Made by a program: the position numbers and the translations under genes. From assembly GCA_026785885.1 (NCBI GenBank), contig JAJAZC010000041.1, positions 1 through 56,359 on the forward strand: DNA of 56,359 nucleotides, given 5' to 3'. This DNA is from Rubrivivax sp. (GTDB lineage Bacteria > Pseudomonadota > Gammaproteobacteria > Burkholderiales > Burkholderiaceae_C). Every line of letters starts with the position of its first letter. Within the stretch, counting starts at the first letter, position 1. Shown one piece after another: positions 45,990-56,359 of this stretch. The notes under the pieces are model-generated. The model was not told the origin of the DNA, searched no databases, and saw only the letters and a list, made by a program, of their open reading frames with translations.

Positions 45990-46907
45990 TTGAACCGCCC
46001 CCCCGCCTGGGCATGGGCCAGTCTGGCGGCCAGCATGCTGCTGGTGGGCAGCTATGTCGGCCTGTCCAAGCTACTGTTGGCGGCATTTCCGGTGCTGCTG
46101 CTGGCCTGGCTGCGCTTTGGCATTGCGGCGGTGGCGATGTTGCATTGGCTGCCGCGGCCGGCCGGTGAGGCGCCGCTGTCGCAGCGGGCGCGGCGGCTGG
46201 TGTTTCTGGAGAGCTTCCTCGGCAACTTCCTGTTCAGCATCTGCATGCTGTACGGCGTGGCTATGACCTCGGCGTTGGCCGCCGGGGTCACGATGGCGGC
46301 GATTCCTGGGGTAGTGGCGCTGCTGTCGCGCATTTTCCTGGGTGAGCAGATTCGGCCGCGCGTGATGTGGGCCATCGGCTGTGCGATGACTGGCATTGCG
46401 GTGCTGGCGCTGGCCCGCACCGCACCGGGCTCGGAAGCCGTGTCGCCTTGGGGTTATGCGCTGCTGCTCGGTGCGGTGTTCTGCGAAGCCAGTTATGTCG
46501 TAATCGGCAAGAAGCTCACCGAGTCGCTAAGCCCGCGCCGAATCAGCGCGCTGATCAACCTGTGGGGTTTGGCGCTGGCTACGCCCTTTGGCCTGTGGCA
46601 GGCGCTGCGCTATGACTTCAGCACGGTGGCGCTGCCGACCTGGGGTTTGCTGGTGTTTTATGCGCTGGCGGCCAGTGTCTTCAGCGTGTGGTTGTGGATG
46701 CAGGGCTTGAAACACGTGGCGTCGTCACGCGCTGGCGTCTTCATGGTGCTGCTGCCGGTAGGTGCGGCAGCGGTCGGGGTACTGGTGCTGGGTGAAGTGT
46801 TTACGTCGGCGCACGGTGTCGCGTTGGCGCTGGCCGTAGCGGGTTTGCTGCTGGCGACCTGGCCCGAGCGGAAGACGGTCGATCAAGCGCGCGCGCTGCG
46901 CCCGTAG
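45990..46907 (+). CDS. EamA/DMT-family transporter
   Basis: This 305-residue protein has ten membrane segments in two EamA halves, beginning with ASLAASMLLVGSYVGLSKLL and ending with VALALAVAGLLLATWPE. GVTMAAIPGVVALLSRIFLGE is typical. The TTG at 45990 gives family length; the next in-frame ATG would cut the first membrane helix. It probably exports amino acids or metabolites; the substrate is unknown. Its end overlaps the opposite aldolase gene by 25 bp. Confidence 0.85.
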   Translation: MNRPPAWAWASLAASMLLVGSYVGLSKLLLAAFPVLLLAWLRFGIAAVAMLHWLPRPAGEAPLSQRARRLVFLESFLGNFLFSICMLYGVAMTSALAAGVTMAAIPGVVALLSRIFLGEQIRPRVMWAIGCAMTGIAVLALARTAPGSEAVSPWGYALLLGAVFCEASYVVIGKKLTESLSPRRISALINLWGLALATPFGLWQALRYDFSTVALPTWGLLVFYALAASVFSVWLWMQGLKHVASSRAGVFMVLLPVGAAAVGVLVLGEVFTSAHGVALALAVAGLLLATWPERKTVDQARALRP

Positions 46908-47598
46908 TGACGAAACTTGTCGATCACCACCGCCATCTCGGCGGCATCAAGCAACGCCGGCTCACCAACGGCGAGCGCCTTCAGGTAGAGCTAGCACAGC
47001 GATTCGATCTCCTGCAGCACCTTCATTGCATGGGCCATCGATGCACCTGCCGCCACCAGCCCGTGGTTGGCCAACAGGCAGGCGTTGCGGTTGCGCAGCG
47101 CCAGCGCCACGCCGTCTGACAAAGCCTCGGTGCCGAAGGTGAAGTACGGCACCAGCGGCACGTCGGCGCCGCCGGCAACCGCGACCATGTAGTGAAAGGC
47201 CGGCAGCGGCCGACGCAGGCAGGCCAGCGCCGCGGCATGGGTGCTGTGCGTGTGCAGCACGGCGTGCAGGTCCGGCCGCACAAGGTAGGCAGCCTGGTGA
47301 AAGTGCCATTCGGACGACGGCTTCCAGGCGCCTTGCACTGCGCCGCTCCAGCCGACCCACACCAGATCCTGCGGTTGCACATCGGCACCAGCGCCGGTGG
47401 GCGTAATCAGCATGCCGTGGCCATGGCGCACGCTGGCGTTGCCGGTGCTGCCGCGGTTCAGGCCCAGGGCGTCCATGCGCAGCACCGCGTCGACGACGCT
47501 TTGGCGCAACGCGGTCTCGTCGGTGCGCACGCCGTGGCTCAAGCCGTGGCTCACGTCAGCACTCACGTCAGCACTCACGTCATCACCCATGTCGACGC

Positions 47599-47602
<4 letters not shown>
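46883..47602 (-). pseudogene. Class II aldolase of the methylthioribose pathway, with in-frame TAG
   Basis: The frame from 47602 gives a class II (fuculose-type) aldolase: GSTGNASVRHG, MLITPTGAG, zinc histidines in LHTHSTHAAA, and LLANHGLVAAG. At codon 204 (46993-46991) a TAG follows EIESLC, after which the frame goes on with YLKALAVGEPALLDAAEM and IDKFRHYG to 46883. The 35 codons after the stop are family-like, so the TAG is recent. Position after mtnP and mtnA suggests a 5-methylthioribulose-1-phosphate aldolase. The N-terminus carries a 12-bp tandem repeat (DVSADVSADVS). Confidence 0.8.
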
Positions 47603-48719
<1,117 letters not shown>

Positions 48720-48723
<4 letters not shown>

Positions 48724-49592
48724 GCGAGCACCCGCCCGGCGACGCTGCGCAGCTTGGCCACCATCGCCGGATCGCGCGCTTCTGGCGCGGTGATCAGCGC
48801 AAACTGCAATGCCTGACGGCAAGCGCAATCCGGCGCGCTGGCGTCACCGGTGATGCTGCCGGCCAGGCCGCCGATCAAGGTGCGTGCAGCAGCAGCGTTA
48901 GCCAGCAGCACCTGGATCACGGCGTCCACCGTCACCGCGTCGTGCGCCGCGTTCCAGCAGTCGAAGTCGGTGACCATGCCGACGCTGGCATAACAAAGCT
49001 CGGCCTCGCGGGCCAGCTTGGCTTCCGGCATGTTGGTCATGCCGATGACGCTGCAATTCCAGCTGCGGTACAGCTGCGATTCAGCCAGCGTGCTGAACTG
49101 CGGCCCTTCGATGGCCAGGTAGCAGCCGCCGCGCTGGTGCGGCACGCCCTGCTGCACCAGCGCGGTCTGCACGTGGTCACCCAGCCGCGAGCACACCGGC
49201 TGCGCCATCGAGACATGCGCCACCAAGCCGGTGCCGAAGAAGCTCTTGTCGCGCGCAAAGGTGCGGTCGATGAACTGGTCGACGACGATGAAGTGGCCTG
49301 GCGGCAAATCTGCCCGCAAGCCGCCGACGGCCGACAGCGACAGCACGTCGGTGGCTCCGATGGCCTTCAGCGCCGCGATGTTGGCGCGGTAGTTGACCTC
49401 GCTGGGCGGGATGCGGTGGCCGCGGCCATGGCGCGGCAAAAAGGCCAGCTCGGCGCCGTGCAGGCGGCCGCGGAAGATCTGGTCCGATGGCGCGCCCCAC
49501 GGTGTGCTCACCGTTTCCCAACGGGTGTCGGTCAGGCCCGGCAAGTCGTAAAGGCCGCTGCCGCCGATGATGGCCAAAAGGGCTTGTGTCAT
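48720..49592 (-). CDS. mtnP: S-methyl-5-thioadenosine phosphorylase
   Basis: This 290-residue enzyme cleaves methylthioadenosine, the by-product of spermidine synthesis, to adenine and methylthioribose-1-phosphate. Seen are [14 protein letters not shown], the phosphate-site [37 protein letters not shown], and [20 protein letters not shown]. It overlaps dusA by 4 bp and mtnA by 4 bp. Confidence 0.95.
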
Positions 49593-50629
49593 GCGTTCAC
49601 TTCGTTGGTTATGTGGTCGATGCTGCTGGTAGCGGCCGTCCCTGCACCGTGCAGCGCAGCGATGGCCAGCCGGTGCACGGCCTGCGGCGGCTGGTTCTTC
49701 AGCCGGTGGTCGCTCCAGACCTGGCGCCAGCGGCGCGCGCCGGGCTGGCCATTGCGCAGGCCCAGCAGGTGGCGCGATGCGTGGCTCCACGGCACACCCT
49801 GCGCAGCCAGGCCGGCCATGTACTCGACGTAGCGCGCTTCGACTTCATCGCGTGACTGCTCACGCGCGGGTACGCCGAAAAATCGGGCGTCCCACGCGGC
49901 CATCGCAAACGGCTCGTGATAAGCGCGCCGGCCGACCATCACGCCGTCGGCCTGCTGCAGATGCGCGGCGACCGCATCGTCGCTGTCGATGCCGCCGTTG
50001 ATGACGATGGTCAGTTGCGCGAAGTCGGTCTTCAGCCGCCAGGCCAGGTCATGCCGCAGCGGCGGGACTTCGCGGTTCTCCTTCGGGCTGAGTCCCTGCA
50101 GCCAGGCATTGCGCGCGTGCACGATGAATACGCTGCAGCCGCCCCGTTCGGCCACCGTGCCGACGAAGTCGCGCAAGAAGCGGTAGTCCTCACCGCGGTC
50201 GATGCCGATGCGGTGTTTCACCGTCACCGGCAACGTGGTCGCGTCGCGCATGGCCGCCACGCAGTCGGCTACCAGCGCCGGCTCGGCCATCAGGCAGGCG
50301 CCAAAAGCGCCGCGCTGCACACGCTCGCTCGGGCAACCGCAGTTGAGGTTGACCTCGTCGTAGCCCCACTGCTGCGCCAGCTTGGCACAGGCCGCCAGGT
50401 CGGCGGGCTCGCTGCCGCCCAGTTGCAGCGCGAGCGGGTGCTCGGCGGCGCTGAAGTTCAGGTGGCGCGGCACGTCGCCGTGCAGCAGCGCGCCGGTCGT
50501 CACCATCTCGGTGTACAGCCGCGTGTGCTGCGTGATCAGGCGGTGCAGCACGCGGCAATGGCGGTCGGTCCAGTCCATCATGGGTGCGACGGACAAGCGC
50601 CAGGGGTTGGGTAATTCGCTCTGTGCCAC
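49589..50629 (-). CDS. dusA: tRNA-dihydrouridine synthase A
   Basis: This 346-residue FMN enzyme reduces uridine in the tRNA D-loop. Motifs are SVAPMMDWTDRHCRVLHRL at the start and YDEVNLNCGCPSERVQRG with the catalytic cysteine in GAFGACLM. TVKHRIGIDR and INGGIDSDDAV follow. It heads the mtnP-mtnA-aldolase operon with an ATGA overlap, though its function is unrelated. Confidence 0.95.
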   Translation of the reverse strand: MAQSELPNPWRLSVAPMMDWTDRHCRVLHRLITQHTRLYTEMVTTGALLHGDVPRHLNFSAAEHPLALQLGGSEPADLAACAKLAQQWGYDEVNLNCGCPSERVQRGAFGACLMAEPALVADCVAAMRDATTLPVTVKHRIGIDRGEDYRFLRDFVGTVAERGGCSVFIVHARNAWLQGLSPKENREVPPLRHDLAWRLKTDFAQLTIVINGGIDSDDAVAAHLQQADGVMVGRRAYHEPFAMAAWDARFFGVPAREQSRDEVEARYVEYMAGLAAQGVPWSHASRHLLGLRNGQPGARRWRQVWSDHRLKNQPPQAVHRLAIAALHGAGTAATSSIDHITNEVNA

Positions 50630-50639
50630 GCAGCGCCTT

Positions 50640-51383
50640 TCAGTGCCGGCCGAACAGCCGCGCGTCCCAGATGACTGACTCGGTGCGCCCGGCGACGATC
50701 AGGCGTATGTCCGGGTGCTGTGGGTTGATCAGCACGTTGCCCTCCCGGCGCGCAACGACCGAGGGCACCACCAGCACCGCCGACCGGCGCTCGCCAATCC
50801 AGGTGTCGCCGAAGGCCCGCGCCACGCGCAAATCCGCCTGATCCCACCCGGGCGGCAGCGTGGCTTCGGTCTGGTACTCCACGTTGGTGGCGCGCGGTTG
50901 GCCCACGAAGGGCGTGCCCAGCGTGATGACGCAGCGGGCGTTGGCCGGCTGCTCCTTGGCCAACTCGCGCGCGTAAATGCCGCCCAGGCTCCAGCCAATC
51001 AGGCTCACCGCTTCGCCGTGGCGCTGCGCGATTTGTTTGAACAGCGCACGGCAATGGTCCAGCACGCCGCGCCGCGGGCCGAAGTTGAAGCCCTGCTGCC
51101 ACGCATACGGCGTGTAGCCGCGCTGGCGCAGAAAGCGACGCAGCGGCACGGTGGTCAGGTCTGCAGCGCCCAGGCCAGGGAACACGATCACCGGGTGGCC
51201 GTCACCGACGGGCAGGCGGTTGAGCCACGGCCTGGCGGCCAGCATCGCGGCGTATTCCAAGGGCGCGCGCGCTTCCATCAACAAGCGCAGCGGGCCCGGG
51301 GCGCTGACCCGCACCTGGGCATCGGACGCGGTCGCAGGCGCGGGCGCTGGCGCGGGGCGGCGGCGGCGTGTCAGGAAACTCAT
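50640..51383 (-). CDS. Alpha/beta hydrolase (esterase/lipase-like)
   Basis: Counting from the ATG at 51383, 247 residues form an alpha/beta hydrolase. VIVFPGLGAADLTTVPLRRF is followed by the nucleophile elbow LIGWSLGGIYAREL (GxSxG), and there is a further region CVITLGTPFVGQPRATNV. The frame is continuous with the wax ester synthase C-terminus upstream, joined by a low-complexity linker. It is therefore either a separate gene without a clear ribosome site or the second half of a fused protein. Lipase-like action on neutral lipids is inferred from the neighbour. Confidence 0.82.
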   Translation of the reverse strand: MSFLTRRRRPAPAPAPATASDAQVRVSAPGPLRLLMEARAPLEYAAMLAARPWLNRLPVGDGHPVIVFPGLGAADLTTVPLRRFLRQRGYTPYAWQQGFNFGPRRGVLDHCRALFKQIAQRHGEAVSLIGWSLGGIYARELAKEQPANARCVITLGTPFVGQPRATNVEYQTEATLPPGWDQADLRVARAFGDTWIGERRSAVLVVPSVVARREGNVLINPQHPDIRLIVAGRTESVIWDARLFGRH

Positions 51384-51562
51384 GGGCCGATTGTCGATTG
51401 CCTGTCGTCGGCGCGTCGGCGCGTCGTCGCGTCGGCGCGTCGGCGTGTCGGCCGTCAGCCGCCAGACCCGCTTGCGGACGCGTGCCGGGGCGGCTGCCTT
51501 GACAGCCACGGCGGCCGGGGCGGCCTTCAGGGCGGCCGCAACATCGCCTTGTGATGCACTCT

Positions 51563-51610
51563 GCAGCGGCAGCGGCAGCGGCAGCGGCAGCGGCAGCGGC
51601 AGCGGCAGCG
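51563..51610. repeat. Hexanucleotide microsatellite (CAGCGG)n
   Basis: About eight tandem copies of CAGCGG, read on the minus strand as alternating Leu-Pro codons, lie between the wax ester synthase and hydrolase parts. Because the unit is 6 bp, copy-number change alters only linker length. A second GCGTCG-rich repeat tract (about 51411-51455) encodes Thr-Arg-Arg-Arg stretches nearby. Confidence 0.85.
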
Positions 51611-52189
51611 CGCGAAGTTCGTCGAAAGCGGTGTGCAGCGCCTGGGCCAGTTCGGCCACGTCGGGCATGGCTGCAGCGTCGGCCATGAGGCCGAAATCCA
51701 GGCTGCGGTCGTAGCTCTGCACGGTGATGTTCAATGCCAGGCCGTGCACGACTATCAAAGCCGGGTAGTTGGTGATCATCCGGGCGCCGGCCATGTACAG
51801 CGGCACCGGCGGGCCGGGCAGGTTGCTGATGACGAGGTTGGCGAGCTGCGGCAGGCGGTCGGCCACACGCGCTTTGCCGTACAACACGGTGGCCGCCTCC
51901 ATCAACCACGGCATGCCCGGCGACGGAAAGCCCGTGGGCAGGATGCTCTTGAGGCTGCCCATCGTCGTCTTCATCGACGCGGTGGCGGTCTTGACATGGG
52001 CCAGGCGCCGGCCGACGTAGCCGATGTGTGTGCCCAGGCTGATCAGGCTCATGCTGGCATGGCTACCTTTGGCCGAATCGGCGCTAATGTTGCCCTTGTC
52101 GCGCAGCGAGATCGGCACCGCGGCTAGCAGGCTCTGGCGCGGCAACGTGCGGCGCTTGGCGCGGTCGCCGTAGTACAGGCGCAGCGCGC

Positions 52190-52259
52190 TGCTGCACAAC
52201 ATCAGCACCATGTCGTTGATGCTGTGCTGCACAACATCAGCACCATGTCGTTGATGCTG
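52190..52259. repeat. Perfect 35-bp tandem duplication inside the wax ester synthase gene
   Basis: Bases 52190-52224 and 52225-52259 are identical. Since 35 is not a multiple of three, the second copy shifts the reading frame of the gene that crosses it. The duplicated segment encodes INDMVLMLC; the duplication of this peptide run in two frames is visible in translation. Confidence 0.95.
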
Positions 52260-53117
52260 GCATCGTGCGCGCGGCCCAGCGCTTTGATGTCATTGAGCGG
52301 CAGCGTGGCGGTGGCAAAGGCGCGGCCTTCGGTGACCGACACGTTCAGCGGCGTGCACGGCGCCAGGCTCCCATTGCCGCTTCCCTTGTTGCCGGTAACC
52401 AGCGACGAGGTACTGACAAGCCCTGAAGCCGAGATCCTCAACGTACCCACCGTGCCGGGCAGCTGGCGCACGATGTGGGCGACCTGCTGCGCCTGGTTGC
52501 CGAGCACACCGCGCAACATCTCGGCCATGCCCAGCCGGAAGGTGCGCGGACGGGTCGACGACACGGCCGCAACGGCGCGCGGTTCGGGCGACAAGTCGAG
52601 GATCGCGTTGGCCAGTGTGACCGCCGCCTGGCTGTCGACGGCCGCGTGGTGCAACTGCGTGTCCAGCGCAGCAAGCTTGCGTCCATCGGGTGACGGCGCC
52701 AGACATTCGAAGACGTGGAACTTCAACAGCGGCCTTTTGCGATCCAGCAGCACCGGGTGCAATCGCGACACCGCAGCCTGCAGCTCGGGCAGGCCGGCGG
52801 TTTGGCCAGCTTGATCTCGACGATGTGCTGCGCAAGATCGGGCTCGGCATCGACCCAGGCCGGGTTGGCCGGGTTCAGCGGCATCCACCACAGCCGGCGG
52901 CGCAGCACCGGCGCCACTGGCAGGCGGGTGCGCATGTGCTCGCGCAGCGCGTTGACGAAGCGGCCCCTGGCGCCCGCCGGCATTTCGAAGACATGCAGCG
53001 CGCCGACGTGCATCGGCATCTGCGGTGTTTCCAAAAACAGAAACGTTGCGTCCAGGCTGGGCAGTTGTCGCATGCGGACTCCGCCAACGGCGCACTGCCG
53101 GGCTCGGCGATGCCGGC

Positions 53118-53283
53118 TAGTCCACTGAATCACTGAAATTGGGTCGGTGCTGTCCGCGCAAAACGGGCGCGCTGCGGCGTTGCGAATGCGTGCGGTGCCT
53201 ATGGGCATCGCTGTGCCTTGCGCCTTGCATCGCATCCCGTCTTGCGCGTCCTTCACCGCCCATTTCAATGATTCAGTGGACTA
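53118..53283 (+). repeat. Palindromic element copy 3 (166 bp)
   Basis: The ends are a perfect 15-bp inverted repeat (TAGTCCACTGAATCA and its complement), and nearly the whole arms pair (TGAAAT...GGG...CGGTG...CGCGCAA...ACGGG against the other side). The 47-nt core is at 53179-53225, beginning GTTGCGAATGC and ending CTTGCGCCT, with an inner GGTGCC/GGGCATC hairpin. The tips TAGTCCACTG resemble TAGTGCAGTG of copy 1. CTAG flanks both sides. It lies between the wax ester synthase start and the end of a transporter gene. Confidence 0.8.
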
Positions 53284-53393
53284 GGGGCAGGTCTGCAGAG
53301 CCGGCCCGGGGCTCACCCTAGGCGGCTGACCCGCGAGCTCGCCCCGGCGTTGGCGTCAAGCTGCCGACCAGCTTGGCCGGCCCCCTGCTCAGC

Positions 53394-54293
53394 TCATCCC
53401 GCCCGTTCGCGCAGCGCCAGCGCTTCGCTGCCGGCCAGCGCCAGCAGCACCACCAGACCACCGCCGATGACCGCGCTGCTGGGCGCTTCACCGGCGCCCA
53501 GCCAGGCCCAGGCGACGCCGAAGATCACTTCCAGCAGCGCCAGCAGTGAAATCTCCGGCCCCGACAGCACACGCGCCACGGCCACCGCCATCAGGCAAGG
53601 GATGGCCAGCTGTACCACGCCCAAAAGCGCCAGCAGCGATACATCACGCGGTGTGGCGGCAAACGGCAGTGCCAACGGCAGCGTGGCAGCGGCCGACAGC
53701 AACGCGCCAATCAGCACCGCAGGCAGCATGTCCGTACCGCCGCTGACGCGGCTTTTGACGTGCTGCAGCAGCGTCCAGTTGACGGCTGCTGCCACCGGCA
53801 CGCACAGCGCGACCAGCATGCCGGTGAGATGGCGCGGATCGTCGGCGCTGACCTCGTGGCCGTACATCCAGGAGATGCCGGCACCGGCCAGCGCGATGGC
53901 GGCCCAGGTGCGGGGCGCCAGGCGGTGGCCGAGTGTCGCGCGTGCGGTCAACGCGGTGAACAGCGGGCCGATGGCCAATGTGACCAGCACGTTGGCCACC
54001 GTCGTCAGCGTCAGCGCCACCATGAAGGCCGTGAACATCACGGCCCAGCAAGCGCCCGACAACCACAGCGCCCGACCACCGCGGCTCAGCGACCGCCACA
54101 GCGGCGCCGGCCCGCGCATCACGCCCAACAGCACGATGAGCGCCAGCGCGGTGAAGGCGCTGCGCCAGAAGGTCAGCTCGAAGCGCGCAGCACCTTCGAG
54201 GAAGCGCGAGACGACACCCGCAATGCTCCACATCAGCGCCGCGGCGACCATCATCCACACCGCGCGGCGGTGCGTCATCGGTGCAGTGTTCAT
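53394..54293 (-). CDS. EamA/DMT-family transporter
   Basis: This protein of about 299 residues has ten membrane segments in two EamA repeats, for example FTAFMVALTLTTVANVLVTL and VVQLAIPCLMAVAVARVLSG. The second repeat includes EISLLALLEVIFGVAWAWLG, a typical EamA signature. The ATG at 54293 is chosen; another lies at 54278. It follows typA on the same strand after 88 bp. Substrate unknown. Confidence 0.87.
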   Translation of the reverse strand: MNTAPMTHRRAVWMMVAAALMWSIAGVVSRFLEGAARFELTFWRSAFTALALIVLLGVMRGPAPLWRSLSRGGRALWLSGACWAVMFTAFMVALTLTTVANVLVTLAIGPLFTALTARATLGHRLAPRTWAAIALAGAGISWMYGHEVSADDPRHLTGMLVALCVPVAAAVNWTLLQHVKSRVSGGTDMLPAVLIGALLSAAATLPLALPFAATPRDVSLLALLGVVQLAIPCLMAVAVARVLSGPEISLLALLEVIFGVAWAWLGAGEAPSSAVIGGGLVVLLALAGSEALALRERAG

Positions 54294-54381
54294 CGCCCCA
54301 GCCGAGGCCACGAAACCAGCTGCGCAGGGCCTTTGGCGGCGCTTTGCTCAGAGGGCCGCGCGGAAGGCGCTTCGCGGGTGG

Positions 54382-56253
<1,872 letters not shown>

Positions 56254-56359
56254 TTGGGGTCCGGGGGTCGCGGGGGCGGCGACGTGGGGGCTGTGGACCC
56301 ATCGCCGGACAGCGACCCATTGGCCCCGACCGACGAGATATCCCGCTTCACCGACGCAC

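Larger units (their letters stand above)
51384..53073 (-). pseudogene. Wax ester synthase/diacylglycerol acyltransferase, broken
   Basis: From the ATG at 53073 (AGTCC-spaced GGAG before it) the sequence starts MRQLPSLDATFLFLETPQ, typical of WS/DGAT enzymes. A one-base frameshift near 52800 moves the reading to LPELQAAVSRLHPVLLDRKR, then the active-site QLHHAAVDSQ (HHxxxD kept; the following glycine is serine). A 35-bp tandem duplication at 52190-52259 shifts the frame again, after which the C-terminal domain continues (INDMVLMLCSSALRLYY, LVISNLPGPPVPLYMAGARM). Correcting both restores one protein. Confidence 0.85.

Overview
The window looks like a chromosomal piece of a high-GC betaproteobacterium of the order Burkholderiales, probably from the Rubrivivax/Leptothrix/Sphaerotilus side. 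The basis is the protein flavour (Cupriavidus-like 4-hydroxybutyrate dehydrogenase, DUF4936, mltG-tmk-holB-pilZ-tatD order, putrescine cluster), very high third-position GC and ATGA-overlapped operons. Genus is inference. No rRNA, tRNA or CRISPR array was seen.

Layout. 1-140 is the decayed start of an IS5-type transposase. 338-10953 is one long iron-sulfur operon behind an IscR-type operator: sufA-sufB-sufC-sufD-sufS-sufU-bolA-grxD-nfu-apbC(with DUF971)-nfu-serA plus a small unknown gene. It combines scaffold, sulfur donation, carriers and serine (hence cysteine) supply. 10954-13656 is a graveyard with remnants of hns, a Mu/TnsB-type transposase, a copper ATPase and a phosphoketolase, plus one small intact gene. 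13657-18748 holds fhs, a WYL regulator, nadC, a small conserved gene and an ankyrin protein. 18113-22740 (minus strand) is mltG-tmk-holB-pilZ-tatD-ank. 22741-30701 holds ygfZ, a DUF4936 gene, a broken thioesterase-acetyltransferase gene, an iron alcohol dehydrogenase, a GGDEF protein, a GntR(YtrA)/ABC exporter operon and a broken secreted-protein gene. 30962-32263 is aceA. 32608-42109 is a polyamine (putrescine) uptake and catabolism cluster: speB-like, omega-amino acid transaminase, puuD, puuA, spuC, potGHI. 42257-45500 is a two-partner secretion pair with a truncated exoprotein. 45990-50629 holds a DMT transporter and a methylthioadenosine salvage operon (dusA-mtnP-mtnA-aldolase). 50640-53073 is a broken wax ester synthase gene running into an alpha/beta hydrolase. 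53394-56253 holds a DMT transporter and typA.

Two things stand out. First, three dispersed elements of about 165 bp (37313-37477, 38869-39034, 53118-53283) share a 47-nt core at the same relative place. Each is a near-complete palindrome whose arms differ between copies but stay self-complementary within a copy; two carry matching TAGTSCASTG-type ends. I do not recognise this family. Second, several otherwise intact genes are cut by a single in-frame stop (thioesterase-GNAT, a secreted protein, the class II aldolase) or by a perfect 35-bp tandem duplication (wax ester synthase). This suggests recent gene loss, or sequence errors that need checking.
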